DNA of 56,105 nt. It comes from Acidobacteriota bacterium. Lineage in GTDB: Bacteria; Acidobacteriota; Thermoanaerobaculia; Thermoanaerobaculales; Sulfomarinibacteraceae. The notes under the pieces were generated by a model. That model did not search any database and was not told the origin of the DNA. It saw only the letters and a program-made list of their open reading frames with translations. Shown piece by piece: positions 1-8,155 of the stretch; position 1 is the stretch's first letter; every line of letters begins with the position of its first letter. The stretch spans positions 1 to 56,105 of the forward strand of contig JAJDNH010000047.1 in NCBI GenBank assembly GCA_022340775.1. Reading direction: 5' to 3'. The translations under genes and the position numbers were made by a program.

Positions 1-420
1 GTTGTAGACAAACACCATCCGCTCACGGTTCCCTGCGCTCCCAGCCGTGACATCCGTTGCCAGATGCCCCCAGCCAGGACCGAGAAGGCGCATCACGTCC
101 TCCAGAGCCTTGAGGTCCTCGCGCACTTCCTGCACCGCGATCAGGTCGAAGTGCGACAGAATCTCGGCGATGTACGACTTGGACTCCCACAACCGCTCAC
201 CGTAGCTATTCGAGTCGAACTCACGGATGTTCCACGTGGCGAGACGAAGGACCTTGGAGCTATCCGTCGGGGCAGGGGTACCATCCTCGGTCTGCTGGTC
301 CTGGATGTGCTTCTCGAGCGCCTCGCGCAGCGCTCTCAGCTTGCCCGCCACTCGCTGTCTCTCACTCAGAACTTGCTTGCTGTCACCCCTGCGAGGGCGC
401 AGCCAGGTGTACATGGGCAT
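1..420 (-). CDS. Endonuclease/exonuclease/phosphatase (EEP) family protein, 3' part off the window edge
   Basis: Reverse translation gives MPMYTWLRPRRG...VLRLATWNIREFDSNSYGERLWESKSYIAEILSHFDLIAVQEVREDLKALEDVMRLLGPGWGHLATDVTAGSAGNRERMVFVYN; ATWN and QEVR motifs of the EEP fold; AGGAGGT upstream of the ATG; paralog of the 17896-18876 gene. Confidence 0.85.
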   Translation of the reverse strand, partial: MPMYTWLRPRRGDSKQVLSERQRVAGKLRALREALEKHIQDQQTEDGTPAPTDSSKVLRLATWNIREFDSNSYGERLWESKSYIAEILSHFDLIAVQEVREDLKALEDVMRLLGPGWGHLATDVTAGSAGNRERMVFVYN

Positions 421-537
421 GTCGACCTACCTCCTTTCGGGGACAATCACGCCGATCACGACAGCCCCCGTGCAGGGTCTGCGAATGCCACGGGTACCAC
501 CCATCACGGCTCGGCGTCCGTGCCGTCCGCATGCGCC

Positions 538-1590
538 TCACGGCACCACCCACAGGTTGGGGTCCTTTCCGATGTCGTGGCCGTGTTCGATGGCGTTGGC
601 GATCAGCGCCGGGTCGAAGACGGTCGAGTTGTTGTCGGTGCCGAACCAGATCCGCGGCGCCAGGACATGAATTGGCACATGGCGCTTGTTGACGGCGCTG
701 ACGGTCTTGCCGAGAGCGGTGACCTGCTTCTTCACCTCGGCCGGGAGCTTGACCCCCTTTGCGGCCGTAGTCAGGGCGTCGATGCGACCGGCGATCTGGT
801 TCCAGTCAAGCGCCCCGCGGAGGTCGTCCAGGTAGATCTCGTCAACCAGGATGTCGAGTGTGCGCTTGAGTACGTCGATCCCACTGACCTTGGTGCCGAG
901 CCAGCTGTCGTCCCACTTCTGGTAGGTCTGCTGCTGCACGGCGCTGTCGGGCAGCTTGCCGGCGGAGGTTGGAATGAGACGACTGGTCATCAGCACGTAG
1001 ATCTCGTCCGGCCTGGCGCGGAACGCCGCCGACAGCGGGGTCATGTTGCGGGCGCCGCCGTCCACCATGACGTCGGTCTTGGTCCTCACGAAGGGGAAGA
1101 TGACGGGGATCGCGGTGGAGGCGACAAGCTTCTCGATGAAGTCGGCGCTGGCCGGCGTCCACTCCTCGTACCCGCCGGAGAGGAGCGAGACGGTGCCGAC
1201 CGCAAAGTCGCGCCCCGAGCTCCGCAGCTTCTGCAGCGACAGGTGCTTCTTGATCAGCTCTCGCAGAGGCTTGACGGAGTAGATGCTGTCAGCGCCGAGG
1301 GCGAGGCCGGCGAAGCCCCCGGCGCGCTCTGCGTAGACGCTGAAGTTGCCCTTGATCTCGTTCGTCCACAGGTTGTGGAGCTTGTCGACCTGCTTCTTGA
1401 GGTTGGCCAACGACTTCTTGGGGGTAGCGCCCACGGGCGCCTGGGCGAGGAACGCCGCGTTCAGCGCCCCGACGCTGACCCCCCGAATGATCTGGAAGTC
1501 CAACTCCTGCTGCCCGATCAGCTCGAGGAGCATCCCGACCTGAAATGAGCCGCGAGCGCCGCCGCCACCGAGAACGAGTGCGCGTTTCAT
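538..1590 (-). CDS. Patatin-like phospholipase family protein
   Basis: MKRALVLGGGGARGSFQVGML...GVSVGALNAAFLA (glycine-rich oxyanion loop plus GxSxG nucleophile) and a DGG motif (MVDGGARNMTPL); GGAGGCGAC before the ATG at 1590. Confidence 0.9.
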   Translation of the reverse strand: MKRALVLGGGGARGSFQVGMLLELIGQQELDFQIIRGVSVGALNAAFLAQAPVGATPKKSLANLKKQVDKLHNLWTNEIKGNFSVYAERAGGFAGLALGADSIYSVKPLRELIKKHLSLQKLRSSGRDFAVGTVSLLSGGYEEWTPASADFIEKLVASTAIPVIFPFVRTKTDVMVDGGARNMTPLSAAFRARPDEIYVLMTSRLIPTSAGKLPDSAVQQQTYQKWDDSWLGTKVSGIDVLKRTLDILVDEIYLDDLRGALDWNQIAGRIDALTTAAKGVKLPAEVKKQVTALGKTVSAVNKRHVPIHVLAPRIWFGTDNNSTVFDPALIANAIEHGHDIGKDPNLWVVP

Positions 1591-1935
1591 GTCGCCTCCC
1601 TTGCCGGCAGCCGAACCGTTCCCGGTTCGGCCTGCCGCCATCCACACCGGCGCGGCGTTGCAACCGTGCCGACCGCCCCGCTATGGGGCAAACTGTCCGG
1701 CGTCAACGGCGAGCACCATGCGGCCGTCAGCGCATAGCCGAGACTGGCCCGGCATCCCTCATGTCTCTATCTGCTTTGACTTACATCAAGTTAGGTTCGG
1801 GGAACTTCGGTGTCAAGGATGAGAACAGCGACCGGGACGGAAACACCTGCAGGAGAGTGGTTTGCGTGTCGACAAAGCGCTGCACCATTCGGAGACGGAG
1901 ACGACCGCCCACCCAGGCTCGTGAGGGAGTGGTGG

Positions 1936-2012
1936 AGTAACGGAGGCACCTGTCCACCCAGGGCAAGCGGGAAACGGGAGACGGAAGACGCGAGACGGCC
2001 ACCCTCCCAGCG
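1936..2012 (+). repeat. Intergenic composite array: 7-mer GGAAACG/GACGCGA units plus C-rich linker
   Basis: AGTAACGGAGG...CCACCCAGGGCAAGCGGGAAACGGGAGACGGAAGACGCGAGACGGCCACCC. Confidence 0.7.
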
Positions 2013-2048
2013 ACGGAGAGCCCGGCCGGCACGGTCCCGCCGTGCGCT

Positions 2049-2810
2049 TCAGGCGGCGGGTAAGTCCGGTTCGTCGCTCCCGGTCCGGACCACCAGCGTG
2101 CCCGCCAGGCGGTCGTGGGGAAGGCGGCGGTTGAGGTCGCGCCAGAAGTCGATCAGGGCGGTGAAGAAGGAGGCCGGGACCTGGGCGTAGCCGACGAAGC
2201 GTTCGAAGCTCATCACGAAGCCCAGCCGGCCCTCGTCGATGCGCTCGACGCGGATCCCGAGCCAGCGCTTACCGAGGGTGGCGCCAGAGCGGCGCGAGGT
2301 GAACCAGGAGAAGTAGAGGGCGGCCAGGCCGTAGAGCGAGGCCAGGCGCACCGCGGGCGGCATGAGGCGGCCGAGCTCGATCCGGATACGCTTGTCCGAC
2401 CCGCCGACAGGCTGACCCTCCACGTTGAGCACGACCATGATGTCCCGGCCGCGCAGCGCCTCGACCGCGCGGTCGAGGTCACCCTGGTGGTACGCCACCG
2501 CAACCTCCGCCGGCGTCCCCGGCATGTGGTAGTCCACCATCAGCGGAATCAGGTCGCGCATCGCGGCCCGCTGCTGCTCGGGAGTCGTCAGGCGGCCGCC
2601 GATCAGGCCGGTCAGGGCATGGAGCGCGGCGGGCTGGCGCACCGCCAGGGTCGCCCAGGCGACCAGGATGGCGATGAGCAGGCTGGGGATGAGGAGGATC
2701 GCACCGTCGATCGCGACCGCGGCCAGGCGCCGGGCCGGCGACGCCAGCTCCGCACCGAGCAGCTCGTGAGACACCCGGAGTCCGGCGTCGGATACGTGCC
2801 TTGTAGTCAT
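2049..2810 (-). CDS. RDD family membrane protein
   Basis: ASPARRLAAVAIDGAILLIPSLLIAILVAW...GATLGKRWLGIRVERIDEGRLGF: RDD signature with TM segments. Confidence 0.85.
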   Translation of the reverse strand: MTTRHVSDAGLRVSHELLGAELASPARRLAAVAIDGAILLIPSLLIAILVAWATLAVRQPAALHALTGLIGGRLTTPEQQRAAMRDLIPLMVDYHMPGTPAEVAVAYHQGDLDRAVEALRGRDIMVVLNVEGQPVGGSDKRIRIELGRLMPPAVRLASLYGLAALYFSWFTSRRSGATLGKRWLGIRVERIDEGRLGFVMSFERFVGYAQVPASFFTALIDFWRDLNRRLPHDRLAGTLVVRTGSDEPDLPAA

Positions 2811-2826
2811 GGTGGGAGGGTACATC

Positions 2827-2949
2827 AGAGAGGAAGTGAGAAGGTGAGAAAGTAAGGAGGTGAGAAGGTCCCACCCGCCCGCCCGGGACGCAAGACGCCA
2901 GACGCTGGAGGCTAGACGTGCCACCCGCCCACCCGGGAGGTGAGGAGGG
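2827..2949 (+). repeat. Composite array: GGTGAGAA 8-mers, C-linker, GACGCAA 7-mers, C-linker, GGTGAGGA
   Basis: GAGGAAGTGAGAAGGTGAGAAAGTAAGGAGGTGAGAAGGTCCCACCCGCCCGCCCGGGACGCAAGACGCCAGACGCTGGAGGCTAGACG... Confidence 0.85.
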
Positions 2950-2973
2950 TCCGCCTGTCCGGCAGTACGACAC

Positions 2974-3021
2974 TTGGTGTCATCCTGATGAGCGAGCGGA
3001 GCGAGCGAAGAAGGATCTGGG
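2974..3021 (+). repeat. Right half of dispersed imperfect inverted-repeat element (copy A, solo half)
   Basis: TTGGTGTCATCCTGATGAGCGAGCGGAGCGAGCGAAGAAGGATCTGGG. Confidence 0.85.
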
Positions 3022-3033
3022 TGGAAGTGGGCT

Positions 3034-4191
3034 TCAGCCGTCGTCCTCGGTCTTTTGCTTTCGGCTGCTCTTACCCGGCTCGGTTTTGTCGCTCTCGCGT
3101 TCGGCCGGAAAGAGGTCCTTGAGGGGGCCGACGAGGTCGGCCAGGGATGAGCGGAGCACCGGGGGCTTGCCGCTGCGGGAACGTCCCGTGGGTGGTCCGT
3201 CCGGCCCGCGGTCGTCGCGACGGCGCGGCCCGGCTGGTCCGCGGCCGCGGGGGCGGTCGTCACCCCGACGCGGGCGGTCGTCCGTCCGCCGGCGCTGCTC
3301 GGCGAAGTGGGCCTTGCGGCGCTCGAAGAACGGGTCGCGCGCCGCGTGGAAGCGCTCCCACAGCTGGTCGTCGATGTCGCGGCCGGCCGAGCCCGCCTGC
3401 TTCCACTCCTCGAGCAGCTCCTGCATGGCCGCGAAGGTAGCGTCGTAGTCGGTCGACGGCGCCAGCTCCTCGGCTCGCACGATCAGCGCCTCCTTGACCT
3501 CGCGCACCTGCGCGCGGCTCTTCTTGAGCTCGGCGAAGTGCTCGCTACGGCGGGTGAAGAAGGTGCGGCGCGCCTCGTTGAAGCGCTCCCACAGGGTCTC
3601 GTCATGCTCGCGGCCGGCCGAGGGTGCGCACTTCCACTCCTGCATTAGCTCGTCCATGACCTCGCCGGCGGACTTCCACTTGTCCGAGTCGGCGAGGGCC
3701 TCGGCCCGCTCCACGAGCTCGAGCTTGGCGGCCTCCCCCTGGGCGAGCCGGCCTTCGATCTTCGCGATCTCGGCGTGGGCGCGGCCGAGCAGGCTGTCGT
3801 AGTCGCCGATCGCCTCCGCGCCCTGGACCCAGTGCGCGAAGGACTGCAGGGACTTCAGGTTGCGGCCGGCGTTTCGTGACCGGCGCAGTTCCCTGGTCAG
3901 AGCCGCGAATCGATCCTCCAGCTCCTGGAAGCGAAGCAGCAGGGTGGCGAGGGTGTCGGCGCGCTTCGACGGAGGAACGCGGGCAACGAGCCGATCCTCG
4001 TTGAACTTCCCGGCGCGGACATGGATGCCGCCGTCGTCGTCGACGTAGCCCCACTTCTCGCCAGTCCGCAGCAGCGTCGCCAGGTCGGGTGCGCCGCCGC
4101 CCGCCGGGGGCGCCTTAGTCGGCGCGCCAGCGTCGCCGGGACCGACCACCCGCGAAGTGCCGTCCTTGCCGTCTTCGGTCTCGTTCACCAT
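3034..4191 (-). CDS. DUF349 domain-containing protein
   Basis: Repeated coiled helices with LWERFxxARxxFFxRRxxHFAE, typical of DUF349; start 4191 (MVNETEDG) or 4236. Confidence 0.83.
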   Translation of the reverse strand: MVNETEDGKDGTSRVVGPGDAGAPTKAPPAGGGAPDLATLLRTGEKWGYVDDDGGIHVRAGKFNEDRLVARVPPSKRADTLATLLLRFQELEDRFAALTRELRRSRNAGRNLKSLQSFAHWVQGAEAIGDYDSLLGRAHAEIAKIEGRLAQGEAAKLELVERAEALADSDKWKSAGEVMDELMQEWKCAPSAGREHDETLWERFNEARRTFFTRRSEHFAELKKSRAQVREVKEALIVRAEELAPSTDYDATFAAMQELLEEWKQAGSAGRDIDDQLWERFHAARDPFFERRKAHFAEQRRRTDDRPRRGDDRPRGRGPAGPRRRDDRGPDGPPTGRSRSGKPPVLRSSLADLVGPLKDLFPAERESDKTEPGKSSRKQKTEDDG

Positions 4192-4252
4192 CGCTCGAAC
4201 CCCGTGCACACGGCCGCAGCCGTCTCCTCGAGCCATCGAGTGTACCTCTTCC

Positions 4253-4421
4253 GCCCACCCACCCGGAAAGTGACGGAGTGACGAAGTGGCGGAGTGACGG
4301 AGAGCCACCGCCCGCCCAGGCAGGAAGTGAGAAGGGGGACCCCCAACCACCCGCCCAGGGAAACGGAAAACGGAAGACGGAAAACGCAAGACTTGAGACG
4401 CGAAACGCTAAACGGTTTCCC
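4253..4421 (+). repeat. Composite array: GTGACGGA 8-mers, C-linkers, AGTGAGAA, GGAAACG/GAAGACG 7-mers
   Basis: GTGACGGAGTGACGAAGTGGCGGAGTGACGGAG ... GGGAAACGGAAAACGGAAGACGGAAAACGCAAGACTTGAGACGCGAAACGCTAAACGG. Confidence 0.85.
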
Positions 4422-4471
4422 GCCTGCTCAAAGAAAGGAGGGCGCGAGAAGGCGGGGCGCCGCCCGTTACC

Positions 4472-4906
4472 TCACTCGGGGATCTTCAGGACCTGGCCGA
4501 CCTTGATCAGGTCGGGGTTGTCCAGGATGTTGCGGTTGGCCTCGAAGATCTTCATGTAGCTGCTGGCGCTGCCATAGAACCGCTGCGCGATCGCGCTCAG
4601 GGTGTCGCCCGGCTGGACCTCGTAGGTGCGCTCGGCGGGTGCCGGTGCGGGCGCCGGGGCCTGAGGCGCGGGCTCCGGCTGGATCACCTTGATGGCGTTG
4701 AAGATGTTGTCGGCCTTCACGGCCCCGGAGAACGCCGCCATGATCTTGGTCTTGACCTCCATGCTTTCGGTCTCACCGGTCAGCGTGACCGTCTTGCCCT
4801 CGACCCGCGCGCCCAGGGCGCGAACCTCGAGGCCCATGCCGCGAACCTGGCCGAGGGCTCTCTCGACCTGCTTCTCGAGTGAAGGTCCGAACAGTCCCAT
4901 GCTCAA
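4472..4906 (-). CDS. BON and LysM domain protein (Kbp/YgaU-like architecture)
   Basis: N-terminal BON-like region, Pro/Ala linker, C-terminal LysM YEVQPGDTLSAIAQRFYGSASSYMKIFEANRNILDNPDLIKVGQVLKIPE. Confidence 0.9.
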   Translation of the reverse strand: MSMGLFGPSLEKQVERALGQVRGMGLEVRALGARVEGKTVTLTGETESMEVKTKIMAAFSGAVKADNIFNAIKVIQPEPAPQAPAPAPAPAERTYEVQPGDTLSAIAQRFYGSASSYMKIFEANRNILDNPDLIKVGQVLKIPE

Positions 4907-5124
4907 CTCCTTTCTTCAGCTCGCCACGAGGCAACCCGCGGCTGCAGCTCCGAGAGGGCGAGATGCGTTGGCCAGGTTACTGCGCCGTTTCGGCGATCTC
5001 ACCGGCCGGCTGCATCGTGGTACACGCCCCTCTTTCATGTCACAGCTCCTGCGAGCATCCTCTTGTGGAACTTGAATACATGATAGCAGCAAACCAGGTT
5101 GCCGAGAGGACGGGGGGTTCCCGG

Positions 5125-5298
5125 TCGGGAGGTGAGAAGGTGAGGAAGTGAGGAGGTGAGGAAGGCCCACCCGGCCGCCCCAGGGAAACGGAAGACAGGA
5201 AACGGGAAACGACCCCCGCCCATCCCGGGGACGCAAGACGCGAGATGCAAGACGCAAGACGGCGCCCACCCACCCAAGGGAACCACCCACCCGCCCAG
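5125..5298 (+). repeat. Composite array: GGTGAGGA 8-mers, C-linker, GGAAACG 7-mers, GACGCAA 7-mers, C-linkers
   Basis: GGTGAGAAGGTGAGGAAGTGAGGAGGTGAGGAAGG; GGGAAACGGAAGACAGGAAACGGGAAACG; GACGCAAGACGCGAGATGCAAGACGCAAGACG. Confidence 0.87.
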
Positions 5299-5406
5299 AT
5301 ACTTCGTCGCCTGCTGCTCCTCAGAATGACAAAGGGGGCCTGGCCGCCAGCACCAGACTTGGTGTCATCCTGATGAGCGAGTGCAGCGAGCGAAGAAGGA
5401 TCTGGG
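5294..5406 (+). repeat. Dispersed imperfect inverted-repeat element (copy B, both halves)
   Basis: CCCAGATACTTCGTCGCCTGCTGCTCCTCAGAATGAC ... TTGGTGTCATCCTGATGAGCGAGTGCAGCGAGCGAAGAAGGATCTGGG. Confidence 0.87.
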
Positions 5407-5504
5407 GGAAGGGAGGGTCCGGGTGCTCGATGCGAGGGGGCGGGCCAGGCGGGCCCGGTGAGGAGACTGGAAGGTTGGCTGGTAGACTCGGCGGTGGAGG
5501 CATC

Positions 5505-7856
5505 ATGACAACCGACGGGCTGTTTCTCGGTCATCGCGACGGGGAGCGGGTGGAGCTGGAGCCGTCCCACCTGACGACCCACGCCGTGTGCTTGGGGATG
5601 ACGGGGTCCGGCAAGACCGGGCTCGGGATCGTGGCGCTCGAGGAGCTCGCGCGCCGCGGCACGCCGCTGATCGTCATCGACCTCAAGGGCGACATGGTCG
5701 ATCTCCTCCTCAACTTCCCCGATCTCGCGGCGGCCGACTTCCTGCCCTGGTTGCCGCCCGACGCGGCGGCCGACGGCGACCTGGAGACGGCCGCGGCGGC
5801 CCAGGCCGAGACGTGGCGCAAGGGGCTGGAGCGCGAGGGCCTCGGCGGCCCCGACCTGCAGGCGGTGGCCGGCGGGGTGCGGTGGCAGGTGGTCACCCCC
5901 GGGCTCTCGGCCGGGGCACCGCTCGACATCCTGCCCAGCCTGTCGGCGCCCGCGGGGTGGGACCCGTCCTCGGACCCCGACGGCGCGCGCCAGCGGGTCG
6001 ACGGGGTGACCGGCGCACTGCTGTCGCTGATCGGCCGTGGCGGCGACCCGTTGACCGACCGCGACCACGTGCTGATGGCGTCGATCCTGCTCGAGCTGTG
6101 GGGCCAGGGCGCCGCGGTCGATCTCGCCGGCCTGCTGTCGGCTCTCGCCGACCCTCCGCTCGAGCGCCTCGGGGCGCTGCCGCTGGAGACGCTGTACCCG
6201 CGCAAGGAGCGCATGGAGCTCGTGCTCGCCCTCAACACGCTGCTCGCCAGCCCGGCGTTCGCGGCGTGGACGGAGGGGACGCCGCTGGTCATGGAGGAGC
6301 TGCTCGGCACCCGCGAGGCGCCGCGGGCGACGATCGTGATGCTGGCGCATCTGGACGAGCCGGCGCGCCAGTTCGTGCTGTCGCTGCTGGCCTCAGAGTT
6401 GGTGGCTTGGATGCGGCGCCAGCCGGCATCCGCCGCGCTGCGGGCCCTGATGTACATCGACGAGGTCCAGGGGATCCTCCCGCCCCACCCCGCCAACCCG
6501 CCCACCAAGGGGCCGCTGCTGACGCTGTTCAAGCAGGGGCGGGCGTTCGGCGTGGGGGCGTGGCTGGCGACCCAGAACCCGGTCGATCTGGACTACAAGG
6601 CACTGGGCAACGCCGGCGTCAAGGTGATCGGCCGGCTGATCACCGACCGCGACCGCGAGCGGGCGCTCGAGGGGATGGGGCTGACGGTTCTCGAGGACGG
6701 CCGCCGGGCCGACTCGATCGTGGCCGGCCTCGGCAAGAGGGAGTTCCTGCTGCACGACGTGCGGGCCTCGGAACGGGTGCGCACGTTCTCGAGTCGGTGG
6801 GCGATGAGCTACCTGCGCGGCCCGGTTGCCGCCGCCGAGCTGGGGCCGCTGCTGGCGCGGTTCTCTCCGGCCGGCGGGGCCGCCGGCCCCGCCGCGTCCC
6901 CGGAAGCAACGCGCTCCCCCGCAGCCGCGGTGGCCGGTGGACGGCCGGAGCCGCCCTTGCTCGACGTGGAGGTCCCGCTCCGCTTCGGCGCGGCGGGCTC
7001 CGGGCCGGCCGAGCCGTGGCTGTTCGTGAAGTCGCGGGTCGCGGTCGAGCAGAAGGGGCTCAACCTCTACCGGACCCTCAACGAGGAGTGGCAGATCCCG
7101 GTCGACGAGGAGGGCAGACCGTCGTGGGACGACGCCGAGCCGCTGGACGATTCGCCCGAGCTGTCCGCGGCGCCTCCGGCCGGCATGCTGTTCCCGGCGG
7201 CCGCGCCGACCCGCCTGGCGCAGGAGGTCGCCACGGCGGAGCGGGAGTTCACGACCTGGCGGGCGCGGCGGCCGCTGGTCATCCTCGCCAACCGGGCGTT
7301 GAAGCTGACCGCCGAGCCGGGAGAGAGCCGGGAGGAGCTCATCAACCGCTGCCTGGCCAAGGCGGACCGGGCCGACGACGACGACCAGGAGCGCGCGCGC
7401 GCCCGCTACCAGCGGAAGATCGACGCGCTCAAGCGGCGGCTGGAACGGGAGAAGGAGGAGCTGGAACGGGACCGCCGTGAGGTGCAGGCGCGCAAGGCCG
7501 AGGAGACCATGGGTATCGCGGAGGGGCTGATGTCCGTGCTCCTGGGATCCCGCAGCCTGCAGTCGGCGGCGCGCAAGGCCGGCTCGAAGGTGCGGTCGGC
7601 GGCCGGCAAGCACCGCATGCGCCAGCGAGCCGAAGGCTCGGTCGAGGAGTCGCTGGGCGAGATCGACCGCCTGGAGGACGAGCTCGCACAGCTGGCCGAC
7701 GAGATGCAGGACGAGATCGACCGCATCGCCGACCTCTCGGAGGAGAAGGCGCGGGCGATCGAGGAGGTTCCGGTTCGGCCGCACCGGACCGATGTTGAGG
7801 TGGACCGGGTGCTGGTGGTGTGGGGGACCCCCGCCCGCCCACCCGTGACGGAGTGA
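5505..7856 (+). CDS. HerA/DUF87-like ATP-binding protein (P-loop ATPase)
   Basis: CLGMTGSGKTGLGIVALEEL (Walker A), VIDLKGDM, ALMYIDEVQGILPPHPANPPTK (Walker B), ATQNPVDLDYKALGNAGVKVIGRL; long C-terminal coiled coil. Confidence 0.87.
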   Translation: MTTDGLFLGHRDGERVELEPSHLTTHAVCLGMTGSGKTGLGIVALEELARRGTPLIVIDLKGDMVDLLLNFPDLAAADFLPWLPPDAAADGDLETAAAAQAETWRKGLEREGLGGPDLQAVAGGVRWQVVTPGLSAGAPLDILPSLSAPAGWDPSSDPDGARQRVDGVTGALLSLIGRGGDPLTDRDHVLMASILLELWGQGAAVDLAGLLSALADPPLERLGALPLETLYPRKERMELVLALNTLLASPAFAAWTEGTPLVMEELLGTREAPRATIVMLAHLDEPARQFVLSLLASELVAWMRRQPASAALRALMYIDEVQGILPPHPANPPTKGPLLTLFKQGRAFGVGAWLATQNPVDLDYKALGNAGVKVIGRLITDRDRERALEGMGLTVLEDGRRADSIVAGLGKREFLLHDVRASERVRTFSSRWAMSYLRGPVAAAELGPLLARFSPAGGAAGPAASPEATRSPAAAVAGGRPEPPLLDVEVPLRFGAAGSGPAEPWLFVKSRVAVEQKGLNLYRTLNEEWQIPVDEEGRPSWDDAEPLDDSPELSAAPPAGMLFPAAAPTRLAQEVATAEREFTTWRARRPLVILANRALKLTAEPGESREELINRCLAKADRADDDDQERARARYQRKIDALKRRLEREKEELERDRREVQARKAEETMGIAEGLMSVLLGSRSLQSAARKAGSKVRSAAGKHRMRQRAEGSVEESLGEIDRLEDELAQLADEMQDEIDRIADLSEEKARAIEEVPVRPHRTDVEVDRVLVVWGTPARPPVTE

Positions 7857-7990
7857 CGGAGTGATGGAGTGACGGAGAGCCCCCGCCCGCCCACCCGAGT
7901 GATTAAGTCATTGAGTGATTAGGTGATTGGGTTTCCACCGCCCGCCCAGGACGCAAGACGTACCACCCGACCACCCGGGAGGGGAACCCT
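7828..7990 (+). repeat. Composite array: C-linker, GTGACGGA 8-mers, C-linker, GTGATTAG 8-mers, GACGCAA, C-linker
   Basis: GTGACGGAGTGACGGAGTGATGGAGTGACGGAGAGCCCCCGCCCGCCCACCCGAGTGATTAAGTCATTGAGTGATTAGGTGATTGGGTTTCC... Confidence 0.88.
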
Positions 7991-7998
7991 TCCACCCA

Positions 7999-8118
7999 CC
8001 CAGATTCTTCGTCGCCTGCGGCTCCTCAGAATGACACCAGGGGCGAAGCGGGCCAGGACCGGCACACCTGGTGTCATCCTGATGAGCGAGCGGAGCGAGC
8101 GAAGAAGGATCTGGGTGG
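7999..8118 (+). repeat. Dispersed imperfect inverted-repeat element (copy C, both halves)
   Basis: CCCAGATTCTTCGTCGCCTGCGGCTCCTCAGAATGACACC ... TGGTGTCATCCTGATGAGCGAGCGGAGCGAGCGAAGAAGGATCTGGG. Confidence 0.88.
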
Positions 8119-8155
8119 GGGATGGGGTGCCGAGGTGCCTGGGATGTGGGGAAGG

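Noticed and set aside
64-1548. 494-aa plus-strand ORF
   Set aside because: Antisense shadow of the patatin-like and EEP genes; composition shows GC-skew artefact and no recognisable domain.
2940-3122. ORFs starting with VILMSERSERRRIW (also at 5373 and 7923)
   Set aside because: These N-termini come from the dispersed inverted-repeat element; the recurrent peptide reflects DNA repeat conservation and not a protein family.
5588-7480. 630-aa plus-strand alternative-frame ORF
   Set aside because: Out-of-frame shadow of the HerA-like ATPase; R/G/A-rich translation without motifs.
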